A DNA stretch of 64,000 nt from Limonium bicolor (Eukaryota > Streptophyta > Magnoliopsida > Caryophyllales > Plumbaginaceae), in assembly GCA_023374045.1 (NCBI GenBank), contig CM041776.1:323045925-323109924 (forward strand), written 5' to 3'. The notes under the pieces are model-generated. The model was not told the origin of the DNA. It worked only from the letters and a program-made list of their open reading frames with translations, and made no database searches. The position numbers and the translations under genes are program-made. Shown here one piece after another: positions 46,838 to 58,083 of this stretch. Positions within the stretch are counted from its first letter, which is position 1. Every line of letters begins with the position of its first letter.

Positions 46838-48060
46838 GGGTGCGTTCACTTCGAGATGAGGAAACGGAATGGAATCAGGAAAGGGAATGGAAAGGAAAGG
46901 AAAGGGATTCCCCCAAATCAAGAAGTCTGTTTGATTCTAACACAGAAACAGAATAGAATTCTCAATGATTGTCTTTGTTGTTGTTTGGTTCCAAACAGTG
47001 AAGTGTTAATACTAATTACATTATGAATCATACATATTAATGTTTATCTAATTTGTATGTAACATATAATAATATTTATATAAATTATAGCATATATAAA
47101 TAGTTTTTAAATTATGAATGATATATTTATTTTATATATATATTATTATAAAAGTTTTTGAAATTTGTCTATATATAATATTAATTTTTAAATTTTATAG
47201 TATTTGAGTTTTAAATAATATTTATTTATATATAATATAAATTTTTTAATTAAATTGTAAATAATATAAATAAATGATATTTTTTCTAATTATAGTATTT
47301 AAATTTTAAATAATATTATTAATAATTTTTTAAAATTAAATTGATTGTAAATAATATATATATATATATATTTATATTATATCATCTATATAAATATTTT
47401 TCACTTCATAAACAATATGTATAAATATTTTTTTATCTTTATAGCTTAAAGTATAATAATTAAATATATATATATCATATTTTTTCAATTTATTAAATTA
47501 TAGCTAATATTTATAAATGATTATATATGCTGATATTTATTTAAATTTTAATAAATATATTATTATTTCAGAATTTTATTGTAGTTATACTATAAATATA
47601 TTATATATATTTAGTGTTCATTCATTTTTCAAATATAAATAATATCTGTTATATTATTTAAATAATATTAGTATATTTAAATTATATATGATAATATAAA
47701 TATTTATAATATATTATATTCATATCCATTATATTTATATAAATTTTAAATAAAATATATTTTTTATAATAGATATAAATATTTTATATTAATATTAATA
47801 AAAATTATGTATTATATGTTAGTATTTATATAAATTATATACCATATATGTATATATTTGTTTATATTAAAGATGATGATAGGGAAAAAGGAAGGAAGGG
47901 GAATACTTTTCCCTAGAAATATGGGGGAATGACTAAAAGGGATATGGGGGTTTTCAAAACTTGAATTGGAGGAAACGGAATCACTAAAAATACAAAACAA
48001 ACAACCACAAAGGGAATGATTCTATTTCCCTTTGATGAATACCCCAAAGTGAACGCACCC
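46838..48060. mobile_element. PIF/Harbinger-like non-autonomous element
   Basis: The left end GGGTGCGTTCACTT is matched by AAGTGAACGCACCC at the right end, a 14-bp perfect terminal inverted repeat. TAA is duplicated at 46835-46837 and 48061-48063, the TWA target typical of PIF/Harbinger. The ends continue as purine-rich GGAAAGGAAAGG left and its counterpart right. The 1.2-kb inside is extremely AT-rich (about 47000-47870) and has no transposase. Confidence 0.85.
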
Positions 48061-48196
48061 TAACTATGGTGGACTCGTGTGGGTGTGGGGAGAGAGGAGG
48101 TATGGATGGGTGATGGTGGAGATTGTCAATGAACAGAGGTTCTGCAAATGGTGGGCGTGAATCTGTGACGGTGGAGAATGGTGCAGCAGTGCGGCG

Positions 48197-49780
48197 TTAT
48201 TTCTTTCTCAATGGAATAGTGGCCGTGTGGACTAAGGGCGGCGAACGATGGGGGTGATGAAAGAAAGAGTCCTCAACTACCACGGTTTCTGAGACCGACA
48301 CTGCCTTCAACTGTGCTTTTGGATTGGGGTCTGGTTGGGAAGGCAGTGATCCTGAAGGTCTCTGCTGTAGGAGGAACTGAGTCAACTGACTCATCGTTCC
48401 CTGCATCTCTACCATGGCGTTCTTGAGTTTTTGCTGACCAGCTGCCAGATTCTGATTTATTACTGTCTGTTGCTCTTGAGAAGCCATCAGTTTATCCATC
48501 ATCTCCTTAAGATTAGCATTATTTGAGCTCAGTGGTGATTGCTGAGCTTGAGATTGCTGTGGCCTAAACTGATTGTATGGGGGCCTAATGAAATCGGGTG
48601 GTCCTCCCTGACTTGCCCTCTGAGGCTGTATCTGCTGTGAGTTGAGGGCGTTATTTGGATTCCCGTACCTCAGGTTTGGATGCTGGTTCTGCATCCAAGG
48701 CTGCCTGTTGTACTGGCCGATTGCATGTGCCTCTTTCGTCTGCCTCATCTCAGCAACCATCGGGCAGTCCTCGTAATCATGGCTGTCTCCGCACTGAGAA
48801 CAGCATACCTCATTTGGACCAGTAGACACCCTCTTGACAGATTGCACAAATGTCTGTCCCATAGTGAGTTGCTCGAGCATCTTCACCATGTTACCCACTG
48901 TGGTACTTAAATGGGCCTGCTCTGCAGCAATCTGCTCCATCATAGGATCTGGAGTTCAAGAGGAAGTCTGACCGACTGTGAAAACTCTTCCACCACTGTT
49001 GCTCCACTGGCGGAGCTCCTCGTAGTAGGACTCCATGGCCGACATAAACTCTTCTCCACTTTTAGCCAGCAAATTTCCACCCAGTGCAGCTCTGACCTCG
49101 CCTCTATGCTCATCTCTCAGCCCTTGGAAGAACCCCTGAGCCAAAGATGTCGTGGTCTGACCGTGATGAGGACACTGGCGGAGCAGCTCCTTGAATCTAT
49201 CCCACGCTTCGCAGATTGTCTCACTGCCGGACTGTCTGAAGGCGGTAAGGTCAGCGATCATCTATCTGGTCCGGGAGATGGGGATATACTTCTCATAAAA
49301 CCTCTCCGTCATCAACTCCCAGGTAGTAATGATACCTGGTGGTAGACGGTGGAACCACTTCGATGCTTCCCCTGATAGACTGTGCTGAAATAAGCACAGC
49401 CGAGCATACTCCTCTAGCCCCTGAGACATCCCCAACGAATCCAGATGAACTAAGAAACGATGGACATGGTTGAGCGCATCAGCCGGGTCTGCGCCTGAGA
49501 AGGTCCCTGCTGGATGATTCCTGACAGCATTTGTTTGATGGCTTGGTTTTAGCTTTTGCCATTCTGCTGTTAACTCTGGTGTGAGATTTGGTAGAGTTAC
49601 AGGTCCTCTTCTAGGGGCAGCTGGCGGACGATTTATTCTTCCCAAAGTGGCTTGCTCGTTATTTACTGGTCCGTTGGCAGCCATGGTGAAGGGAAGTGCT
49701 CTTCTTGCCCTACGAGCTGTACGGTTGATCTCTGGGTCTAGATTGAATCTTGGTGGGCCTCGAGATCGGGTACCGTGCAT
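48197..49780 (-). pseudogene. Athila-type Ty3 gag, two in-frame stops
   Basis: From 49780 one reading frame runs leftwards through a capsid-like region (AAGTFSGADPADALNHV-like block, LFQHSLSGEASKWFHRLPPG, TWELMTERFYEKY, ADLTAFRQ, SLAQGFFQGL). It then reaches a CCSQCGDSHDYEDCP zinc knuckle and a glutamine-rich tail, as in Athila gag. Stop codons at about 49262 and 48956 interrupt the same frame. No pol follows on the left. The stop-split frame suggests recent decay. Confidence 0.85.
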
Positions 49781-49994
49781 TCACCAAACACCTGCACAGT
49801 TACACCAATAAAACACGAGGCTTTTAAGTTAGTGGCTGTATGAACAGAACCGAACACAGCAATTGAAAAATGTGTATACACAGCTACGAAAAATACTGAA
49901 TGTAAAAATAAAACACAATAGTAAAACAAAGAAAAATAAATAACGCAAATAAAAAACAATTGACAACCAAGGCAAAGGACTTGACTAAGTCAAG

Positions 49995-50012
49995 TCCCCG
50001 GCAACGGCGCCA
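49995..50012 (-). promoter_or_regulatory. Athila primer-binding site
   Basis: The minus strand reads TGGCGCCGTTGCCGGGGA, the PBS commonly seen in Athila elements. It fixes the orientation and the inner edge of the 5' LTR. Confidence 0.85.
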
Positions 50013-50030
50013 TTTCGCAAACAGGTAAAT

Positions 50031-51628
50031 TGATATACTAAAAACTAAATTAATTAAACCTATAAAATAGTAAATCAATAAGTCTGTCGGGTTGCAAAAA
50101 TCCTGGTCACTATAGTATAGAAAGTTAAGCAACCAGATATCGAACCACGGGACTTGAATAAATAAGCCTAAGTCCTAAGAAAACTGGAAATTCAGGGGGT
50201 TGTGAATTGTTTTTGTGATTGAATTGAATAAATGCAAATCAAAGTTTAAATAAACAATTAATAAAAATGAATGAAGAGTTTGATAAAGTGAGTGGAACTC
50301 CGGGTTCGGGTCGTTCTTTACTGGTTAAATCTAGTAAAATCTACAATTCGACTATGAGAAACGGAAAGGCCAATTCTTTCTATCTCTTCAATGCTAAATC
50401 CTAGTTCATTGAAGAGCTCACCTATCAGAACATGTCAACTCTAATCTAGCAGTTGGCAAAACACATATAGGCGGAATAAGTGCGAAGAATTATTAGCGTT
50501 TGTAGAAGAGATTATCTATCCGACTAATCTTTCCCCAAATCTCCAGGTTAATTCGAACTTCCTATTAATCACCTTGTCTGATCCTAATAGGTTTCGCAGA
50601 ACAACTCCATAAATGCGCAAATTTAATAGAGAAGATGAATGATAATCATTAACCTAGAAACAATCCATTACAGTCTCATAATCAAATTGCAGAATTCTTA
50701 ACTACATTGTATCCATTACCAACAACCCTACCCTAGAGTTAATCCCTACTAGCCAGACATTACAAAGAAGCAGATAAATACAATCAAAATAGAATTCATC
50801 TAAAGGAAGAAAAACCCTCGAGTTGAACGATTATCCAGAATCAATGGCTGCAGGCGCAAGGTTGAAGATGATGGACTGACTCCCTTCTGTCGATGCTCCT
50901 CCTCAATGATGATAATGTGCTTGATGAATGGGGACGAAGGTGAAGCTGATGCTGATGGTGTGGATGAGTGGAAGGAGCCTTGTTTTCCAGCGTGAGAGTG
51001 TTGCGATGTAGTGATAGGTAATGAATGCCCTTCCTCTCATCTGATTAGGTCATTAAATAGAGGTTTCTTCCTCTTTCTCCCTTCAAAACGCCAAACTTCT
51101 GCTGAAATTTTAGTCGCGTCCGAACATTGGTCCGACCTTCAATGTTCGGACACATTGCTTTGAGGGCTCCAAATCCAAAAGTCTCGACTTGTGTCCGAAC
51201 TTGGATGTTCGGACACAAGTTCGGACATGCACCGTAGGTCAGACTTCCGACTTTTCTCATTGGGAATCTCGAACCATGTCCGAACTTCGATGTTAGGACT
51301 GAAGTTCGGACATTTCATCAGGCACAGCGCACGAACTCTCGACTTGCGTCCGAGCTTGGAAGTTCGGACACAAGCTCGGACATACCTTCAAAATCCTCTA
51401 AATTCATCGTTCTGACTCCAATTCGACCCCCGTTTGTTGCATCATCTCCCTTGTGAGTTAATCTACTGTTTCCTTGGCTTTTCTCTGCATTTAACATAGA
51501 AAAAGGTATCAACCCTTAACAAACAACAAACCAAAGGAAAACGTATGACAAGTGTGGAATATTATCCATGCGCGTAAGAAAAATAAGCATTAAAGACCAC
51601 TAAAACCATTCATATTTCCCACTCATCA
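50031..51628 (-). repeat. 5' LTR of the Athila element
   Basis: On the minus strand it starts TGATGAGTGGGAAA at 51628 and ends ATATCA at 50031, 1598 bp, a usual Athila LTR length. The spacer to the PBS is 18 bp. It contains palindromic array 3. Confidence 0.7.
51115..51395. repeat. Palindromic TGTCCGAAC/GTTCGGACA array 3, in the Athila LTR
   Basis: Four or five palindromes such as GTCCGAACTTGGATGTTCGG, with CGACTTGTGTCCG spacers very like those of arrays 1 and 2. Confidence 0.75.
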
Positions 51629-52083
51629 TGCCTCTATTTAGTGTTTGGGGAAATCTTGTTCAATATAGATCATACTGCCAATGACGTGTTTTGAGTTGTT
51701 GGATTATCTGGTGGACTATTACAGCTCGTTTGATCAATGCTCATTCTGTGGCAATATTTGACCTTGTGTGGTTATCATTTGTTTAAAATCCCTAAACATA
51801 ATGACTATCTAATTTATTTAACGTGTGACACATATGTTGGACATTTTGGAATTGGATCGAGATGGATGGTTGATAGTCCGGGTCAAGATTTGTTTGTCCT
51901 ATGCACTTTATGGGCTTGAGCGGCTTGCTTTCTAGTACATTGTTCGGCTTTGACATTTGTTCACCTAATGGGCTCGTTGGCCCATCTCATCTCTTGCAAC
52001 GCTCACTGGGCTCGTACGCCCCATTCATTGTAACGTTCATATTTATAATATCACTTGGAGATTCAGTTGTGTACATTACATGC
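51629..52083. other. Unassigned, target of solo LTR insertion
   Basis: No gene recognised. Together with 53738-55660 it may be one older LTR of the TGTAGACACC family. Confidence 0.3.
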
Positions 52084-53732
52084 TGATAAGTGTCCAAATG
52101 AGCATGTTTTATGGGTGTATTTCATATATTATATTAGCACTTTTCTTGCTCATTTCTCACTTATCGTATGTTTTTCCTCTAGTTTATGTTTTATTGGTTA
52201 TCTCACAAATTTATTGGTTAAACATGAGGAAAACCAAGCTAGGTTCAAAGTAGACGAAGAGACGAATGCATAGGCGCAGACGGATCTTAAATCGGAGCTG
52301 GAACGAATATTTTAGGAGCAAAACAATTTCGTACGAACCACTGTCCGAAACCTATACCTGTCCGAACCAGGCTGGTCCGGACAGTGGTCCGGACAAGGCA
52401 AAGATTATGTCTGTGGCACGTCCGATGAAAAAGGGCCGGACAAGGTTATGTTCGTGGCATGTCCGCAGAAAAAAGGACGGACACACATGAGCTGTCCGAA
52501 CCAAGGAGATCCGGACGCTGGTCCGGACGCGGCTAATTGAAGGATCCGTCCGTGGAAAATTGAACAGACAAGGGGCGGACAAGGCATAAGCGTCCGTGGA
52601 AATTAGCACGGACAGAAGTAAGGACACAATGTGTCCGTGGAAATACGGACGGACAAGAAATAGAACTGTCCGTGGAAAAAAGACCGGACAACTAATAGAG
52701 CTGCAACTACGCCGACTGTCTTCCCCAATTGCTTCTTCCTTTGCGGCGCCTACAGACATATCCATCTACTCCATTAAACCATATCAGGCGCCTGCCTTAA
52801 ATCCCTCACGCGTACTCAGTTCTGTCTCCTCTCCAGCTCTGTCTCCAATCAACCTCATCCCCTGCTTCTCTATATAAACCCAGCACCTTCAACCATAATT
52901 GGTGTGTATGTACGGGGGATTAAAGGAAACAGACCATCGCTTACCACACTCCTCCATTCTCTTCCATTCATTTTCTCCCGTAACACCACAACACTCCATA
53001 CTCACGTACTCAGCAAAACAAAAGAAATAGAAGAGAGGCAGCAGAAGTGAGAGCGAGTGCAGACCCGTTCTTTCTCTGAAACAATGGCAAATTCTATCTG
53101 TGCTATCTTTTTATTTCCGTTTATGTCTGAGTAATTTTTATTTGTATCCTAGGATGGGGGTTTGATCTTAATATTACTTAAATAATTATTTATCACCTGT
53201 CTCACTTAATTAAACTTGTTTTAATTCCTTTCAGCAAATATTGTTAAATGCTTTACGTTACATGATAAACTACTGCATTTTTATGGTAACTATCAACATA
53301 TGATTTTGAGATAGTCAAAGTACCACAAAGGAATAAACCTTGGTATTTACATTCCAGATTGTGCAGGAAAATACTGAGGCTATGATTAAGAGTTCATAAC
53401 TGACACCTATTAACTCTAATAGACAATAATTAATTGAGACAAGGTTATAAATCTGTTTAAGTAATTTAGGCAATTCCCCCGCTATCCTAGGATACCTTTT
53501 TCCATCCATTCACCTTATTTTACTGTGTTTATTATTTCTGTACTGATCGAACAACAAATCAAGCTTGCCTCCGGCTAAACCCCCTTTTTACTGTTTTATT
53601 AAATACCGATACTAGGATAGTTGAACAATTTCCCTGTGGATACGACACTTGTTGTACTACTCCGACTAAGGTGCACTTGCCTTTTAGTTTGCTATAAATC
53701 TATATATATTAACGTGTAGATTTTAATCAACA
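52084..53732 (+). mobile_element. Athila-like solo LTR
   Basis: It starts TGATAAGTGTCCAAATGAGC and ends AATCAACA, 1649 bp, flanked by the perfect duplication CATGC (52079-52083, 53733-53737). The 3' part (GGATACGACACTTG, then CTAAGGTGCACTTGCC) matches the U5 end of Athila LTRs and sets plus orientation. There is no coding region. Confidence 0.78.
52338..52690. repeat. Palindromic TCCGGAC/TGTCCGAAC/TCCGTGG array 4
   Basis: About fifteen short blocks: CTGTCCGAACC, GGTCCGGACA, GTCCGTGGAAA and GGACGGACA. It lies in the solo Athila-like LTR. The motif core is related to arrays 1-3, but here GTCCGTGGAAA also alternates. Confidence 0.7.
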
Positions 53733-53737
53733 CATGC

Positions 53738-55660
53738 TTGATGTGAGATTCTTCTGACATTTGGATCTGTGTCTTGACTGAGGTACACATGGGATCGACT
53801 GGACCTACGATCCTGGTCTTACGGCTGGACTTTGGATCATCTGGACTGACTGCACCCATTTGCTTTGGGCTCACCCTCTCATGGGTTTGGAAATTATGTT
53901 GTTCAATTCCATTTTGTTACGCCTTAATTATCTTTGATATTTAATTGCCCCTTGCGCATTGACTTGGGTTTGGAAACTGATTTGCAACTAGCATAACGTG
54001 TCCCATTGTGCTTAGATAAGATCATGAATTGAGTGATAGTTGTCCGAATGCTATAATTGGTAGATGAATCACTCATTGGCTGGATGGTCCTTACTAATTC
54101 TTTATCTTAGAGGGAAATGATATAAACCCTTAGGTATGATCCCAATGACTCATAACCCCTATCTTTGATACTACACTCCGGTTTGAGTCATAATCTAAGA
54201 TGATGAATTAATTTGAGTAGCAGCTCCAATGCTTGGTTTATTTTACAATTCATAGTATTCGTTGGCAGCTTGAAACTATTTTCTATGTTCTCGGTTGGGG
54301 TGTGGGAGATGATTAGATTGCCCCCTTTCCTCCCATTGAGAGGGGCCGTATGATCCCATTGCACAGATCCCAGCCCTCTTCCGTTCTTTGACTAATGTAT
54401 TTTGCCTCTCTTGGTTGTGGTTTTGACATGTACATAACGCTCGTGGAACGGGAAACTACTCAAAGACTAAGCAACCGGATCGTGGCTTGGACTACCGGGG
54501 TCTCCGCTTCAAACACATGTAACGGTTGGTGTAATTCTTGTTGATCCTATCAGCTCAAGTGAGGCGGCGTCGATGCGACCCCCCTATAGCAGCTCTCTAT
54601 TTAAGATTGTTTTCTATGTTTGTATTAATCTGTAATTTGTTTATTGTTCTTACTTACAGTTGTAGTCTTTGGACTTATTCATTTTTGTAATTTAATTCAT
54701 TCTTTACATGTGAACAATTTTAGTATGTTATCTCTAGCTAGTTTTGGGTTATGTTGTTCTAGCGCTTATTTTACCCCTTATACATATTCATTTGAGCTTG
54801 GAGATTAATTTGAAATCTTGTAGGATTTTCGCTAGTGTTCAATCACCAATTTTTGTACATAATGTTTACACTTCATTTTGCTTCTTCAATGTTTGTACCC
54901 TATGTGAGATATTTGCTTTGTCGTTTTGTGATTTATGCCCTTTGCTTGTTGCTTATTAATTTCATAAGCCTTAGTTACTATGTCCTTAGGTCCAAACCGT
55001 TAGGATAGAGAGGGTCCCCCATACTTGATTGGTCATTGACCAATCTCTTGGTGGTGACACCCTAAACCCTAAAACACGCATTCTAAAATTATGTATATAT
55101 GTAAACTAACAATCTCATTTGGTTTCAGACCATCTTTTATTCCTAATTGAGAGTTTCTCATCAACACTCTAGCCTAAATAATAAATCTGGCCCAAGTCAC
55201 AATCTGGCCCATTTCTTACCTAAACCCACTTCGGGCACAAATCCACTTCAGCCCAGATCAAGCCAAGGCCCAAATTAGGCCCAAAATTCAATTCCAATCG
55301 GCCCACAACCCAATCACCCCAAGACCCAAATCACAATCGGCCCAAAAGTCCAATCTGGTCTAACTTTGACCCCCAACTTTGACCTTTGACTTTGACCCAT
55401 CCCGACTTTGACCCCAACCAAATTTTGACCTTGACCTCGACTTTGACCCAACCCAAACATTGACCATGACCTAAACTTTGACCCGACCCATTTTCCAATT
55501 CCGACCCAAGTTCAATTCAAACCTAATTCAAACCCAATGCATTTTCCATACAAATCAAGTTCAATTCGACCCAATTTAGACTCGATTCCATTCAAATTCA
55601 ATTCCAAATCAACTTCCGATTCAAATAAAAGCCATTCAACTTCAATTCAAATTCAGCCCA
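53738..55660 (+). mobile_element. Fragment related to the TGTAGACACC LTR family
   Basis: The stretch 54960-55660 is homologous to 28360-29100: AAGCCTTAGTTACTA, a TAGGATAGAG(A/G)G segment, then the GGCCCAA-rich block. The part before 54960 is not clearly alignable. It is cut on the right by LTR C. Confidence 0.45.
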
Positions 55661-57086
55661 TGTAACACCCCATCTCCAAATACAGTGATCGTCGCCCTAA
55701 GTCCATCTCGTTCATTAACAACGCAGCGGAAAAGTTCTACTAAATTGGTGTTACCGCCGTTAGTCACCCACGTGACCAACTAGGCCTATTCTCTTACAAG
55801 TCACGGTCTGACTAACCAGATAATTACTCGAGCATCTATACAATACAATTCATAAACCACAACTTATACCGAGTATCTCATATCCTAATACATCATACTA
55901 ACATCTCATCCACTTACTAAACGAGAGTACATGCACAACTGGTGTAACAAATGTAAAAGCAACCCGAAGTACTCTACCCGCTCCTACTCTCAGGTTGAGT
56001 CCTCGTCTGGCACCTACCTACAAAGTTTAAATCACAGGCCCCAAGGGGCTCAGCACATTGCTGGTACAGAAAACGTGCAGCCCACAAGCTAACAGGGCTA
56101 CACACGACTACTTTGTCGTATACATGCAGTTGATTATTCATACAGATAATAATAAGAAGTACGATAATAAATAACACACCCATGTGCAACATTCACAGCT
56201 CCAATAAATTGAACGTCGTAATGGACGCCCATTAATGAGTAAGTTAGATTCCTAACTGCTGAGACCTGAGAATTGTTTAGTTCTCGTGTTTGACCATACC
56301 TTATAAGTGTCAACCGTTCTCTTAAAAGAACTGGTTGTTCTCTAACTGAATTGTTTATTCTTGTCGGGTCAAGGTAACCCTAGCCAATGAGTTATTAGCT
56401 CCATTGGGTTAATAAACATTAATTCTTAAGTTATGAGGGATGTAGGCTTGACCCTTCTGCGCCTCCTGAATTTGCCTTCCACCTCGAACTGTTCACTCGA
56501 GATGGTCGGGTCTGTTTGTCGACCCTAGGCGACAAGTCGTAGACGAGCCATACGTGGAAGACGAATCTGATACAGATGCCGACCTCCTAACCTAAACATG
56601 CCTGACCGGAGTCAGTCCCGGATTCCTCTCCCCCAAGTTCCAGTTAATTGAAGTCTCATTGACAATTTGTTAGTTAAACCTCTCTCGGTATTAACCAACT
56701 AACAATAGGGAGTATTTATAACCTTATACAATTGTTACTAAACATAGTTAATGAACAAGCTCTAAATCAAGTCGTGTTAGTGTGCAATGGACACACAATA
56801 ACAATACAGTAAATCGGTTTCATGCTTAATCTTGTTTGGTCGTATCACAATAACACATAGCACACAAACCGAGGTAGACCCCGTTAGCAAGCAAGCTACA
56901 AGAATCCCATACCGTACACCGGAGATTGGCTAGCTCGTAATACCACGTTCGCCTAATCCGTCGAACGCCTCCGACTATCTAGATCTGTAACCAGAACTAG
57001 TATTAGTATTCTGTGTCTTAAAACTAATTTGATTCTCTTTTCAAATTAAACCTCTTTCTAGGTTAACCCGGGTATAATAGTTTACC
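55661..57086 (-). mobile_element. Chromovirus-like LTR (C), left part, interrupted by CACTA
   Basis: It starts TGTAACACCCC and shares CAGCGGAA, GCCGTTAG(C/T)CACCCACGTGAC and GGGGCTCAGCA segments with LTR B. It continues right of the CACTA at 63040 and runs out of the window. No coding region is seen. Confidence 0.6.
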
Positions 57087-57099
57087 CACTAGTGGAAAA

Positions 57100-57525
57100 A
57101 ACATTTTATAACACGGCTAAAAAAAGGGCTTTATAACACGGCTGAAGGGCGTGTTATATGCGGCCGACATATATAATTTGTACTTTATAACACGGCTAAA
57201 AGCCGTGTTATAAAGCACGCTATATATCACGGCTGTGATCGTAGCCGTGTTATAAAGTCTCTAAATCCCACCCAAATAAGGGGTTTTATAACACGGCTAA
57301 GTTCGTATCCGTGTTATAAAACCTCGTTTTATAACACACCTTTGAGCATAGCCGTGTTATAAAGTTGCTTGAACCCGCCAAAAACATGGGTTTTATACCA
57401 CAGCTACTCTCTTAGCCGTGTTATAAAAGCTCATTTTATAACACGGCTACAAAATCAGCCGTGTTATAAAGCCCCTTGACAACACTTTATAACACGCCTA
57501 ATGCATAGCCGTGTTATAAAGCTGT
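57100..57525. repeat. Left subterminal repeat array of the CACTA
   Basis: More than ten units of TTATAACACGGCT or its complement, mostly in head-to-head pairs around 6-10 bp spacers, for example ACACGGCTAAAAGCCGTGTT. Such arrays are transposase-binding regions in the CACTA family. Confidence 0.85.
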
Positions 57526-57930
57526 AGTTTTTTTTTATATAAATTTTCTTGTTTTTGCTATTTTCCCTATTTTATACACATACAAATCAACACCTCTATA
57601 ATATTCACTTATGAAATCCAAATGTCATATCACAACAACTAAATGAGCCACAAAGTCAAATGCCTTATAATTTTCAAACAACAATACACATATACATAAT
57701 ACATGTATTTATAAAAGTTATTCAAAAACCCATTTCAACTCACTATCTACACTCATACACATATCATAAGAAACTACAAGTCTCAAGAAACTGCATGTCA
57801 CTACTCTTTTAGAGAAATAAAATTCCTACAAGTGCTAGAGTAAAAGTAATGTCAAGTCTTCTAGTTGTTTCTTCATGTAAGTACGTGGTTTGTTGTTAAA
57901 AACCCAAATAGCTAAGTGCTTTTACCATCT

Positions 57931-58083
57931 TCATTCCATGTTCAAGCTCGGACATTCAAGTAGTATTCTCAACTTCAGTTCTTCAGCAAGAAGTGCACCA
58001 ACCATTACACGTGTTTGATGATGATAAGCTCGAAGCTTAGCTACCAACTCAGTTGCATCCTTTGCAGCATTAACTGCAAGCAC
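57931..58083 (-). CDS. Captured CCT1 (TCP-1 alpha) 3' exon with novel tail
   Basis: After a CTGCAG acceptor the minus strand encodes VLAVNAAKDATELVAKLRAY, the conserved segment near the C-terminus of cytosolic chaperonin subunit alpha. After HH the sequence leaves the family and runs about 27 unrelated residues to a TGA. The upstream intron is only 59 bp and joins it directly to a SEC5 exon, an arrangement not expected in either donor gene. Confidence 0.82.
   Translation of the reverse strand: MLAVNAAKDATELVAKLRAYHHQTRVMVGALLAEELKLRILLECPSLNME

Noticed and set aside
48680..49345. Plus-strand open frames opposite the Athila gag
   Set aside because: Antisense shadows of the gag reading frame.
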